A DNA stretch of 64,000 bases. Source: JADCRZ01 sp037718865. Lineage in GTDB: Bacteria; Bacteroidota; Bacteroidia; Chitinophagales; Chitinophagaceae. The translations under genes were made by a program, and so were the position numbers. Where the stretch lies: contig JBBJMP010000002.1 in assembly GCA_037718865.1 (NCBI GenBank), positions 372,001 through 436,000 of the forward strand, given 5' to 3'. The notes beneath the pieces were generated by a model. The model did not search any database. It was not told where the DNA came from and saw nothing but the letters and a program-made list of their open reading frames with translations. Positions within the stretch are counted from its first letter, which is position 1, and each line of letters opens with the position of its first letter. Below, one piece after another: positions 17,978 through 26,715 of the stretch.

Positions 17978-20320
17978 ATGCAAAACATTGATTCTATAGC
18001 GCATACCCGGGGCGAATCCGTCTATCTTGACGATATCCCGCTGCTGGCAGGAACATTGTTCGGAGCGGTATTCGGTTCGCCGGCAGCCCATGGAAAAATC
18101 ATAAAGCTTGATTTATCTCATGCAAAACACCTTCCCGGCGTTGTGCGGATCTTTACCTATGAAGATATCCCCGGCGAAAATCAGATCGGCGGAATTGTTC
18201 CCGATGAGCCGCTGCTGGCCGAATCGCATGTGCATTACTGTGGGATGCCGGTAGCCTTTGTGGTTGCTGAGTCGGAAGCTGCGGCGTTGGCAGCCGTAAA
18301 CTTGATCAGCATGAGCATAGAACCGCTGGAAGTGATCACCGATCCGAGGGAAGCCCAGGCAAGAGGCCATTTGATTGTTCCGGCCAGGACGTTTAACCTG
18401 GGTAACACTGCTAACGCCTGGCTGTTATGCGATCACATCTTCGATGGCCGTGCCGATACTAACGGCCAGGAACACCTGTATATAGAAACACAGGGAGCAT
18501 ATAGTTATCCTATGGAAAACAACGGCATCAAGGTGTATTCTTCCACCCAGGGACCTACGGCGGTGCAGAGGCACATGGCCCATGTGCTGGGTTTACCCAT
18601 GCACCAGCTCGAAATAGACGTTACCCGCCTGGGTGGCGGCTTCGGGGGTAAAGAAGACCAGGCCACTCCCTGGGCCATATTTTGTGCACTGGCTACATGG
18701 CACCTGAAGCGACCGGTAAAGTATTGCCTCAACCGGGCCGACGACATGCAAATGACAGGCAAACGGCACCCCTACTCTTCCGACTTTAAAATCGGACTTG
18801 ATAAAGACCTCCGGATCCTGGCTTATGAAGCCGTCTTTTACCAGAATGCCGGCGCAGCCGCCGATCTTTCCCCGGCCGTAATGGAGCGCACGCTGTTTCA
18901 TTGTACAAATTCCTATTATATACCCAACGTGAGGGCCACGGCCTATAGTTGCCGGACCAATCTTCCACCCAATACGGCATTTCGGGGTTTTGGAGGACCC
19001 CAGGGAATGTTTGTTGTTGAAGCAGCCATAGCAAAGGCTGCCGGCAAGCTGGGTGTCCCCGCCGCTCATATCCAAAAGCTTAACCTGATGGAAACAGGAA
19101 ACGAATTTCCTTACGGGCAGAAGGCAAAAAGTGAAGCGCTTGCCTGCTGGAAAAAAGCAGAGCAGTTGTATGATATCGATACCCTGAAAAAAGAAGTGAC
19201 CGCTTTCAACGCTTCTCACTCATTACACAAGAAAGGTCTATCCTTTATGCCCGTTTGTTTCGGCATCTCTTTTACCAAAACATTTATGAACCAGGCCAGA
19301 GCGTTAGTGCACGTCTATACTGATGGAAGTGTAGGCGTTAGCACCGGTGCTGTTGAAATGGGACAGGGAGTAAACACCAAAATGCTGCAGGTGGCTGCAA
19401 CTACCCTTTCCATATCCCCGGGTAAGATAAAGGTGTACTCGACCAACACCACACGCATAGCCAATACCTCGCCGTCGGCGGCCAGCGCTACTGCGGACCT
19501 TAACGGCAAAGCCGTTCAAATGGCTTGCTCGCGGATAGCGGAACGATTAAAAAAGATAGCGGCCGAAGCCCTGGATACGAGTATTGAATCCATTGAACTC
19601 CGAAATGAATACATCTGGAAAGACGGAGAACGAACCGAAATAGACTGGAAAAACCTGGTAATCATGGGTTTTGTAAAAAGGGAGAGCTTATCGGAACACG
19701 CGCATTATGCAACCCCTGAGATTCACTTTGATCCTGCCAAAGAAAAAGGAAACCCATTTGCCTATCACGTTTATGGAACAGCTATCACCACGGTAACCCT
19801 GGATTGCCTCCGGGGGATCTATAGCTTTGATGCGGTAAGGTTAGTGCACGACGTCGGTTCGAGCATCAACCCTGCAATAGACATTGGACAGATAGAGGGC
19901 GGACTGGTTCAGGGTATCGGCTGGATGACCATGGAAGAAATCATTTTTGACAAAGAAGGCAGGTTACGATCCAATACCTTGTCCACCTACAAAGTGCCTG
20001 ACATCTATGCCGTACCTCAAAAAATCGACATTCATTTCCTGGAAACCACCGCAGACAATCCTGCCATATTACGTTCCAAAGCTGTTGGTGAACCACCTTT
20101 AATGTATGGTATAGGTGCGTATTTTGCCTTAAGAGATGCTATACACGCATTCAATCCGTTGGCAGCACCTGCATTTTCTGCACCCATGACCCCGGAAAAG
20201 GCACTGCTTGCTTTGTACGATGAGATCCCTTCAATTATGGAGACAGTTACCCCGTTGAACTATAAAATGCAAACCGATGAAGAGCTTGTCCACCTGGAAA
20301 CTGATCCATCAAAGCCTTGA
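17978..20320 (+). CDS. xdhB: Xanthine dehydrogenase molybdopterin subunit
   Basis: 780 residues. It begins like XdhB chains (AHTRGESVYLDDIPLLAGTLFGAVFGSPAAHGKI). Cofactor and active-site motifs are LGGGFGGKEDQ, AFRGFGGPQGMFV (about 331-343), AVEMGQGVNTKMLQVA and the catalytic Glu in AVGEPPLMYG (about residue 705). AFRGFGG is the xanthine/aldehyde type loop, unlike AYRGAGR in the other hydroxylase of this window. The enzyme oxidises hypoxanthine and xanthine to urate in purine breakdown. The 3' end overlaps xdhC by 44 bases. Confidence 0.93.
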   Translation: MQNIDSIAHTRGESVYLDDIPLLAGTLFGAVFGSPAAHGKIIKLDLSHAKHLPGVVRIFTYEDIPGENQIGGIVPDEPLLAESHVHYCGMPVAFVVAESEAAALAAVNLISMSIEPLEVITDPREAQARGHLIVPARTFNLGNTANAWLLCDHIFDGRADTNGQEHLYIETQGAYSYPMENNGIKVYSSTQGPTAVQRHMAHVLGLPMHQLEIDVTRLGGGFGGKEDQATPWAIFCALATWHLKRPVKYCLNRADDMQMTGKRHPYSSDFKIGLDKDLRILAYEAVFYQNAGAAADLSPAVMERTLFHCTNSYYIPNVRATAYSCRTNLPPNTAFRGFGGPQGMFVVEAAIAKAAGKLGVPAAHIQKLNLMETGNEFPYGQKAKSEALACWKKAEQLYDIDTLKKEVTAFNASHSLHKKGLSFMPVCFGISFTKTFMNQARALVHVYTDGSVGVSTGAVEMGQGVNTKMLQVAATTLSISPGKIKVYSTNTTRIANTSPSAASATADLNGKAVQMACSRIAERLKKIAAEALDTSIESIELRNEYIWKDGERTEIDWKNLVIMGFVKRESLSEHAHYATPEIHFDPAKEKGNPFAYHVYGTAITTVTLDCLRGIYSFDAVRLVHDVGSSINPAIDIGQIEGGLVQGIGWMTMEEIIFDKEGRLRSNTLSTYKVPDIYAVPQKIDIHFLETTADNPAILRSKAVGEPPLMYGIGAYFALRDAIHAFNPLAAPAFSAPMTPEKALLALYDEIPSIMETVTPLNYKMQTDEELVHLETDPSKP

Positions 20321-21239
20321 GCAGGATATTCCGGTTATGCTCTTATACGTCATTCAAAGTGCCGGCAGCAGTCCGGGAAGGCAGGGTTTTTTTATGGCAG
20401 TAAATGCTACCGGAAGCATGGAAGGTTCCCTCGGAGGGGGTATAATGGAGCACAAATTTGTGGAGATGTCGAAAGTGAAATTGCAACAAGCGTATGAGGG
20501 AACCGCACTGCACAAGCAGATCCACAATACTTCGGCCGGTAAACATCGCAGCGGGATGATCTGTTCGGGCGAACAAACCATTTTGGTACACAGGGTCAGG
20601 GGATGCGATAATATTCCGGTCAACCACATCATTACTTGTCTTGAACAGGGCACTAACGGCTTAATGCGCTTGTTACCTTCCGGCATTCAGTTCAACGAAA
20701 CGCAGGTACCTGGTCGGGATTTTATTTTTTTGCAGCGCACTGAAGAAGATTGGGAATATGAAGAGAAGATCGGTTACAAAAATCATTTACATATCATCGG
20801 CGGCGGCCATTGCGCGCTTGCGCTTTCACAGATCATGCAGGGGTTGGATTTTTATATCCATATCTATGATAACAGGAGAGACCTGAATACCATGGATCAA
20901 AACGGGTACGTTCACCAAAAACATATCCTTGAAGAGTACGATGCACTTTCTTTACATGTTCAATCCGGCAAAAATCAATATGTCGTGATCATGACTTTTG
21001 GATACCGGACGGATTCTAATGCCCTATCAGCCCTAATCGATAAAGATTTGAAATACCTGGGATTGCTGGGAAGCGTGTTTAAAATTGAAAAAATGATGAA
21101 TGACCTGCGCGGGCAGGGAATAAGCGAAGATAGGATCAGGCGGATTTACGCCCCGGTAGGCATTGCCATTAAAAGTCAGACGCCAGAAGAAGTGGCTGTA
21201 AGCATTGCTGCGGAAATAATCAAGGTGAAAAATGGCTAA
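20277..21239 (+). CDS. xdhC: XdhC/CoxI family molybdenum-cofactor maturation protein
   Basis: 320 residues. N-terminal XdhC_CoxI domain with VIQSAGSSPGRQG and GSLGGGIMEHKFVE; a Cys in GMICSGEQ is the position used for sulfurated Moco handling in family members. C-terminal Rossmann domain (XdhC_C) starts at LHIIGGGHCALAL and includes MTFGYRTD, YLGLLGS and PVGIAIKSQTPEEVAVSIAAEI. XdhC binds Moco, protects its sulfido ligand and delivers it to XDH. The start lies inside xdhB in another frame, which implies translational coupling. It is the only such factor in the window, so it might also serve the cox-like enzyme. Confidence 0.9.
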   Translation: MKSLSTWKLIHQSLEQDIPVMLLYVIQSAGSSPGRQGFFMAVNATGSMEGSLGGGIMEHKFVEMSKVKLQQAYEGTALHKQIHNTSAGKHRSGMICSGEQTILVHRVRGCDNIPVNHIITCLEQGTNGLMRLLPSGIQFNETQVPGRDFIFLQRTEEDWEYEEKIGYKNHLHIIGGGHCALALSQIMQGLDFYIHIYDNRRDLNTMDQNGYVHQKHILEEYDALSLHVQSGKNQYVVIMTFGYRTDSNALSALIDKDLKYLGLLGSVFKIEKMMNDLRGQGISEDRIRRIYAPVGIAIKSQTPEEVAVSIAAEIIKVKNG

Positions 21240-21284
21240 GAGAATTTAGTGGCCGTGCAGCACAGGAGTGGCCTGACAGAAAAA

Positions 21285-21324
21285 AGCCGCAGATTCGCAG
21301 ATTATAATCTGCGAATCTGCGGCT
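21285..21324. terminator. Perfect 40-base palindrome between convergent genes (dispersed repeat family)
   Basis: The two 20-base halves are exact reverse complements; each contains GCCGCAGATTCGCAGATT. It sits between the stops of xdhC (21239, plus) and the Gfo/Idh/MocA gene (21348, minus), preceded by an A-run on the plus strand. It can form a very stable hairpin in either transcript, so a bidirectional terminator is likely. Degenerate copies occur at 30592-30630 and near 46840-46871. Confidence 0.75.
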
Positions 21325-21347
21325 ATAAAATCTTTATAAATAAAGCC

Positions 21348-22691
21348 CTAACTCTTCGCCGCCACATCAAAATATTTAGTCTTCCCGGGTATTGCGCTTG
21401 CATACATTCCATCCAGGTCTGGCATTACAGGCGGATTTGCATCAAATGCGTATGTAGCCGGCTGAAGGCTGATGCCGGAATTGATCGCTTTATCCCAGGT
21501 GACCGCCTGGCCGGAATATGTTGCCATTCTTCCCAGTATCGACGTCATGGTACTTTTGGCACCGTTCTCCCCATCCATGAACTTGAATTCGCCCTTTGCA
21601 ACGGCAGCAAACAGTTCGTCATGCTCCGTCTGGTAAGGCTGGTTCTCCGTCTTTTTATCGAATTGATACAGCGTATTTCCTTTCAGGTCCGTAATCCTCG
21701 CCTCGCCGAAGAAAACTTTGCCTTTAGTACCTATAACCAGTTCGTCGACCTTACTCATGGTTCCCTTAATGTGCCGGCACTGGCTGTTGAGGATGGCGCC
21801 ATCACCGTATTGGAATTCTACATAGTGATGGTCGAATATTTCACCAAATTCCTTGCCTTTCCGTACTTCACGGCCACCCATTCCCTGAGCACTGACCGGG
21901 TATGAGCCTAAGGCCCAGTTCGCCACATCTATATTATGCACATGCTGCTCCAGGATATGGTCGCCGCAGAGCCAGACAAAATAATACCAATTCCGCATCT
22001 GGTACTCCATCTCGGTCCATTGTGGCTGGCGGGGGCGCACCCACACACCGTCATTGTTCCACCAGGCCTGGGCAGCTAAAACCTCTCCGATCATTCCATC
22101 TTTAACGCGCTTCATCAGTTGGATATAGGAATTCTGGTAATGGCGCTGTAAACCTACCACCACATTCAATTTTTTTGCTTTCGCCTCTTCGGACACCTGC
22201 AATGATTTCTGGACACCAGCGGGATCCGTACCCAGTGGCTTTTCTACGAACGCGTGTTTATTTTGTTTAATGACTTCTTCAAAATGAAGCGGGCGGAAAC
22301 CTGGAGGTGTAGCCAGGATGACCACATCAGCCAACGGAATGGCTTTTTTGTAGGCATCAAACCCTACGAATTTATTTTCTTCTTTTACGTTAAGCCTTTT
22401 TTCCAGTTTTTGCTCTTTTAAGGCTTCTGCAATATTCGTATAGCTCTTGTCGAGGTTATCACGGAATGCATCTGCCATGGCCACCAATTGTACGTTCTGT
22501 TTAGTATGTAGTGCCTGAACCACCGCTCCCGTACCGCGGCCTCCGCAGCCAACAACAGCTACTTTGATTACATCGTTAGATCCGGAAAAATAATTTGCGC
22601 CGGAAACAAGCGGCAGGGCCATGATTCCACCTGCTAACAGGGAGCTTTGTTTCACAAACTCTCTTCTTGATTGTTCATTATATCTTTTCAT
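21348..22691 (-). CDS. Gfo/Idh/MocA family oxidoreductase with Tat signal
   Basis: 447 residues from ATG at 22691; a TTG two codons earlier is less likely. The N terminus SRREFVKQSSLLAGGIMALP is a twin-arginine signal. The Rossmann motif is VAVVGCGGRGTGAV, the family EKP motif appears as HAFVEKPLGTDP, and the C-terminal alpha/beta domain has DHILEQHVHNIDVANWAL. Exported members of this group in Bacteroidota handle glycosides, including N-acetylgalactosaminidase-like and 3-keto-forming activities, using tightly held NAD. The substrate is unknown here. It is alone on its strand, with the sulfatase-modifying-factor-like gene further upstream. Confidence 0.88.
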   Translation of the reverse strand: MKRYNEQSRREFVKQSSLLAGGIMALPLVSGANYFSGSNDVIKVAVVGCGGRGTGAVVQALHTKQNVQLVAMADAFRDNLDKSYTNIAEALKEQKLEKRLNVKEENKFVGFDAYKKAIPLADVVILATPPGFRPLHFEEVIKQNKHAFVEKPLGTDPAGVQKSLQVSEEAKAKKLNVVVGLQRHYQNSYIQLMKRVKDGMIGEVLAAQAWWNNDGVWVRPRQPQWTEMEYQMRNWYYFVWLCGDHILEQHVHNIDVANWALGSYPVSAQGMGGREVRKGKEFGEIFDHHYVEFQYGDGAILNSQCRHIKGTMSKVDELVIGTKGKVFFGEARITDLKGNTLYQFDKKTENQPYQTEHDELFAAVAKGEFKFMDGENGAKSTMTSILGRMATYSGQAVTWDKAINSGISLQPATYAFDANPPVMPDLDGMYASAIPGKTKYFDVAAKS

Positions 22692-22786
22692 GTGCAACTT
22701 CGTTAAATAAAACCGGTGATTAAATATGGAGAAAATGATAAGGCAAAGATGAGATTTTCCCTGATCTGGATTTTAAATATATTTCA

Positions 22787-23758
22787 TTATTTTAAATACC
22801 TGCTAAAAAATTGCTCCGTCTCTTCCGCAGAAGGTTGTTTTAAAGGCCTTAGCACCCTGAAACCAATAAAGGGAGCATCAGCATTCCACCACCGGCTGCG
22901 GGGAATTTGCGGGTCCCTGCGGTTCCAGTCAGGGTTAGACATCAGGCGGCTCGCATTGCGCAGTCCGCCAGCTTCATCCTGGTAGGTTCCTCCTTTTAGC
23001 GTACGCGGATGACGGGCTGTTGGCAGGATGAGTGGATCTTTTGGTTCGGAGCCGATGTTTTTATAATAATTTTCATCGTATTGATCCAATGTCCACTCAG
23101 CTACGTTTCCTATCATATCGTAAAGTCCCCAGGCATTAGGGGTTTTAAGTCCGGTCTTGTGGTACTTATTATCGCTGTTGTCTTTATACCAGGCATAATT
23201 GCCTAATTGGGTTACATCATTACCAAAAGGATAGGCTGCAGTACTTCCCGCCCTGCAGGCAAATTCCCACTCAGCTTCAGTAGGGATGCGAAAAAATATT
23301 CCTGTCTTTTTATAGAGCCACCGGCAGTACATGATGGTACCATATTGCGACATGCTGTTGGCTGGAAACCCGCCCTCTTTGCCCATATTTAAAGTAAGGT
23401 CAATGTAGGGAGGACTGGGCCGCGTGATCGCATCCATAGATTCATTCTGACTGAATTCCTCATCTTTAAAAAAAGCATCGTATTCATCATAAGTAACCTC
23501 ATGCGTTCCCAGCCAGAAAGAGGAAACATTCACTTGCCTGGCGGGCCCCTCATCCGGCTTCCGCCCTTTTTCATTCTTCTCGCTACCCATTCTGAACGCT
23601 CCTCCCTTTACCGGAACCATTTTAAAGACAACCGTTGTACCGGGAATAGTTTGTTCATACGGCCTGAAAGCGGTATCCATAGTCTGGGCACTTACCATTC
23701 CGGTTGCTGCCATTAAAACCACGATTGCTGTTATACGAAAAAAGGAGACATACTGCAT
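22787..23758 (-). CDS. SUMF1/FGE-like domain protein, exported, probably not a formylglycine enzyme
   Basis: 323 residues. Signal peptide at 1-25 (ITAIVVLMAATGMVSAQ). The formylglycine-generating-enzyme fold is evident: GGAFRMGSEKNEKGRKPDEGP, SFWLGTHEVTYDEYDAFF, RIPTEAEWEFACRAGS, YDMIGNVAEWTLDQYD and a final WWNADAPFIGFRVLRP. True FGE uses two Cys shortly before the last motif. In this protein the corresponding stretch (GGLRNASRLMSNPDWNRRDPQ) has no Cys, so it cannot be a normal copper-dependent FGE. Gliding GldJ/GldK proteins share the fold, but they are lipoproteins with other partners. Function unknown. Confidence 0.8.
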   Translation of the reverse strand: MQYVSFFRITAIVVLMAATGMVSAQTMDTAFRPYEQTIPGTTVVFKMVPVKGGAFRMGSEKNEKGRKPDEGPARQVNVSSFWLGTHEVTYDEYDAFFKDEEFSQNESMDAITRPSPPYIDLTLNMGKEGGFPANSMSQYGTIMYCRWLYKKTGIFFRIPTEAEWEFACRAGSTAAYPFGNDVTQLGNYAWYKDNSDNKYHKTGLKTPNAWGLYDMIGNVAEWTLDQYDENYYKNIGSEPKDPLILPTARHPRTLKGGTYQDEAGGLRNASRLMSNPDWNRRDPQIPRSRWWNADAPFIGFRVLRPLKQPSAEETEQFFSRYLK

Positions 23759-23811
23759 GGTACATTATTATCAGGCCCGAATTTACCTAAACATGCCAAT
23801 TGTACCAAAGG

Positions 23812-24840
23812 CTATTTGTTCACGCTGCCCGGACTTTTCTGCGGGTCGAAATACGCATGAAAGCGCGGCGAGCGGTAAAATATGGGTTTGCCCTTTTGCA
23901 GCATGGCAATCTGAACTTCAGTTCCAGGAAATTGCATGATCAGTTTTAAGGCTTTTTGTAACGGCAAGATGCTACAGGCCTTGGTAAGCCAGTCGGCCCG
24001 GGTTCCATCATCTGCAATTACAGTAACATTCCTTGATTCGGTCAGTGCATGACCCGTACGCGGATCAATAATATGCGAATACCGCTTTCCGTTCAACTCA
24101 AGGTATTGGTATAGATCGCCGGAAGTAGTCACCGCTGTTGTCTTCAGCAATAATTTTTGTTCCATCAATTCTGCTGATACTGGTAAATTTATACCAATCC
24201 TCCACCCATCCACCGCTGCCGGTGTTGTTCCGGCCATTATATCGCCCGCTGCATCAACCAGAGCATGTGGAAAACCAAGCTCGGATAAACGGGCATACAT
24301 TCTTTTTGCTGTTTCTCCCTGGGCAATCCCGCCAAGGTCTATTTGCATGCCTTTTTTTTGCAGGCGGATAGCCTGTTGAATGGTATCCAGTTTGATAAAG
24401 CGGAAACCTACCTTAAGTCTGGCAGCATGGATGCTATCATTGTCAGGCAGCCTCTTTTCCTTTCGTGCCTTTCGCCACAACCTGATCACAGGGCCCATAG
24501 TTACGTCGAAACTGCCATCACTGATCTCACTGGCCTTAAGGGCTGTCTGGAGTATGGTAAATAAAGGTTCTGAAATTTTTATCCATTCGCCATTACCCGA
24601 TTTATCGCATACGCTGTTTAATTCGCTATCAGGCAGATAATCACTGTAAATAGTATTTAGTGTATCTACCAACCGGTAGGCTGCGGCGGCCGCCCGTGCA
24701 GCTGCCAGCGAATCCTCGCTATACAGAACGATATTAAATAATGAACCCATTTTAGGTTGCTGAAAGCTGTACTTTTTATATTGCGGGTAAGCAGATATGC
24801 CTATATAAATCAGGATTAGTAAGGTGGTGATTTTCTTCAT
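23812..24840 (-). CDS. apbE: FAD:protein FMN transferase
   Basis: 342 residues from ATG at 24840; the start 13 codons earlier would lie inside a TTTG-type repeat and is not used. Signal peptide MKKITTLLILIYIGISAYPQ. ApbE motifs: KMGSLFNIVLYSED near the N terminus, FDVTMGPVIRLW, DLGGIAQGETAKRM, VDAAGDIMAG, YSHIIDPRTGHAL and the metal-ligand region VIADDGTRADWLTKA (a Thr/Ala-Asp pattern). The enzyme attaches FMN to Thr of target proteins such as NqrB/C or RnfG in the periplasm. No obvious flavoprotein target adjoins it. Confidence 0.9.
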   Translation of the reverse strand: MKKITTLLILIYIGISAYPQYKKYSFQQPKMGSLFNIVLYSEDSLAAARAAAAAYRLVDTLNTIYSDYLPDSELNSVCDKSGNGEWIKISEPLFTILQTALKASEISDGSFDVTMGPVIRLWRKARKEKRLPDNDSIHAARLKVGFRFIKLDTIQQAIRLQKKGMQIDLGGIAQGETAKRMYARLSELGFPHALVDAAGDIMAGTTPAAVDGWRIGINLPVSAELMEQKLLLKTTAVTTSGDLYQYLELNGKRYSHIIDPRTGHALTESRNVTVIADDGTRADWLTKACSILPLQKALKLIMQFPGTEVQIAMLQKGKPIFYRSPRFHAYFDPQKSPGSVNK

Positions 24841-24860
24841 CCGGACTAAGGTACAATGGG

Positions 24861-24894
24861 CAAATGTGCAAATTTGCAAATGTGCAAATTTGCA
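24861..24894. repeat. CAAATGTG/CAAATTTG tandem repeats before apbE
   Basis: CAAATGTGCAAATTTG occurs about twice in tandem. On the minus strand it reads as TTTG boxes every 8 bases, ending about 20 bases before the apbE ATG. A TACCTTAG sequence follows (one mismatch to TAnnTTTG). The repeat may supply alternative -33 elements. A similar CACATTTG repeat precedes kdsA. Confidence 0.55.
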
Positions 24895-25040
24895 GATGAA
24901 ATATTTAGATTTAGGTAGTACTGTGAACCATAAACCTTAAAAGCAAATACTCTAAATCTTAAACCTATAAGCTATTACCTCATACCTATCACCTACCTTC
25001 ACCCGGCACACATTTTTCAGTGATCCTTAAAAATATATAC

Positions 25041-25631
25041 ATGGAAAACCAAGAAAGACAAAGACCATCGCCGGACGAAGCCCGGAAGCCGCTGATTGAA
25101 AATGAAGCCGTTAAAAATACAGATCAGGTTGCTGAGGATAAAAAAAAGTTGAATTTGGGTACGGACGAAGATCTTCCCGGGTATCCGCATTACTCACCTG
25201 AAGAAGACGTATTGAACCCATCTGCCGAACTCGAACTTGTTGATGTAGATGTAGAGAAGATTGCCCGCGGCGGTAATATATCCGCGGCCGATTTGAAGGC
25301 CGGGTCTTCTGGCGTACCAGTTAACGACATGGAAATTCCCATAGTAGAGGATCCTGAGGATGAAGATGACCTGGAAATTGTGCCTGGCACGGAGGCCGAT
25401 GTGACCAAAGAAGACCTCTTGCTGCTGGGACCCAAAGACCAGGACATGGATACGGGAGAAGACGAGCAATTACAACACCAGGACTTCCCATTGTCTGCGA
25501 CCGGTGAAGACCTTGATGTACCCGGTGAAGAACTGGATGATGAAAGCGAAGACATCGGAGAAGAAGATGAAGAAAATAATTATTATAGCCTTGGAGGAGA
25601 TAACCATCAGAACCTGGAAGACCCTGAGTGA
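25041..25631 (+). CDS. Acidic, probably disordered conserved protein
   Basis: 196 residues from ATG at 25041. Strongly acidic, with DEDLPGYPHYSPEEDVLNP at about residue 45, a central stretch DPEDEDDLEIVPGTEADVT, and a tail rich in Asp, Glu and Asn (EELDDESEDIGEEDEENN). No signal, membrane segment or catalytic motif. The LPGYPHY...EDVLNP core resembles a core I remember from many small Bacteroidota hypothetical proteins, without known function. Codon usage fits the neighbours. It stands alone between apbE (divergent) and the threonine dehydrogenase gene (convergent). Confidence 0.7.
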   Translation: MENQERQRPSPDEARKPLIENEAVKNTDQVAEDKKKLNLGTDEDLPGYPHYSPEEDVLNPSAELELVDVDVEKIARGGNISAADLKAGSSGVPVNDMEIPIVEDPEDEDDLEIVPGTEADVTKEDLLLLGPKDQDMDTGEDEQLQHQDFPLSATGEDLDVPGEELDDESEDIGEEDEENNYYSLGGDNHQNLEDPE

Positions 25632-25666
25632 GCAAGGCGGAAGTCAGGAGAACAGGCGCTGGGAAT

Positions 25667-26632
25667 TCAGGGTTCAGCGTTGGATTTGTTTGCTTTCAGG
25701 TTGTCCAGCATATCTGTCGTGATCCTGGGCAGATTATATTCATGCTGCCATCCCCAATCTTTTCGTGCAATACTGTCATCAATACTTTGCGGCCAGCTTT
25801 CGGCGATAGCCTGCCTGTAGTCAGGCTGATAGGAGATCGTAAATTCCGGCATAACTTTTTTGATCTCCGTTGCTATTTCGCCGGGTGAAAAATGGATTGC
25901 CGACAAATTGTATGATGTCCGCACAGAGATCCGATCGGCGGGCGCTTCCATTAGTTCGATGGTTGCGCGGATGGCATCCGGCATATACATCATGGGCAGG
26001 TAGGTATCTTCCTTCAAAAAACAGGCATAGCGCTGATCATTCAGGGCCTCATAAAAAATTTCAACAGCATAATCCGTGGTGCCTCCGCCCGGTCCGGATT
26101 TGTAACTGATCAGGCCGGGGTAGCGAAGGCTGCGTACGTCTACGCCATAACGGCGAAAGAAGTAATTACACCAGAACTCGCCGGCATATTTACTGATACC
26201 ATAAACAGTAATGGGTTCTATGATCGTATGCTGGGGGCAGAATTGCTTAGGCGAAGTGGGCCCAAAAACGGCAATGCTGCTGGGCCAGTAAACTTTGGTG
26301 AGTTTCTCTTCTTTAGCTATGTCGAGGACATTTAACAGGCTTTGCATATTGAGATTCCAGGCCAGTCCGGGATTCTTTTCGCCTGTTGCCGAAAGAATGG
26401 CTGCCAGCAGGTATATCTGCGTTATGTTTTGCCTGATCACTTGTACGTGCAGCATTTCCTTATTCATAACGTCCAGGCTTACATAAGGCCCGGTCCCTTT
26501 CAGCAGTTCGTTCTCTTCCCGAAGGTCCGAAGCCACTACATGTACATTTCCATAGATTTTCCTCAGGGCAAGGGTTAATTCCACTCCTATTTGTCCGCTC
26601 GCACCTATGACCAGTATTTTTTCTTTATGCAT
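25667..26632 (-). CDS. tdh: L-threonine 3-dehydrogenase, SDR (epimerase-like) type
   Basis: 321 residues. NAD-binding GASGQIG (10-16), active-site Ser in WPSSIAVFGP (117-126), Tyr144 and Lys148 in YGISKYAGE. The block GGGTTDYAVEIFYEAL and SLRYPGLISYKSGPGG are characteristic of the short-chain threonine dehydrogenases first described in Flavobacterium and trypanosomes. It oxidises threonine to 2-amino-3-oxobutyrate, which a ligase then splits to glycine and acetyl-CoA; the ligase (kbl) is not next to it. Generic UDP-glucose epimerase annotation is the usual misnaming. Confidence 0.88.
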   Translation of the reverse strand: MHKEKILVIGASGQIGVELTLALRKIYGNVHVVASDLREENELLKGTGPYVSLDVMNKEMLHVQVIRQNITQIYLLAAILSATGEKNPGLAWNLNMQSLLNVLDIAKEEKLTKVYWPSSIAVFGPTSPKQFCPQHTIIEPITVYGISKYAGEFWCNYFFRRYGVDVRSLRYPGLISYKSGPGGGTTDYAVEIFYEALNDQRYACFLKEDTYLPMMYMPDAIRATIELMEAPADRISVRTSYNLSAIHFSPGEIATEIKKVMPEFTISYQPDYRQAIAESWPQSIDDSIARKDWGWQHEYNLPRITTDMLDNLKANKSNAEP

Positions 26633-26715
26633 GAGAGAAATTCGGGGTTCAGGGTTCGAAGTTCGGGGTTTAGCTTAATACATTTGATAACAATTACTCC
26701 AATACTCCGCCGGGT

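Noticed and set aside
18593..19219. 208-residue minus-strand open frame opposite xdhB
   Set aside because: It is antisense to strongly supported xdhB sequence, with no family features.
22787..23758. Calling the SUMF1-like gene a formylglycine-generating enzyme
   Set aside because: The required cysteine pair is absent and no sulfatase gene is near.
25190..25555. Ser-rich minus-strand frame inside the acidic protein gene
   Set aside because: Poly-Ser is what the antisense of Asp/Glu-rich codons gives; the plus frame has a better start and composition.
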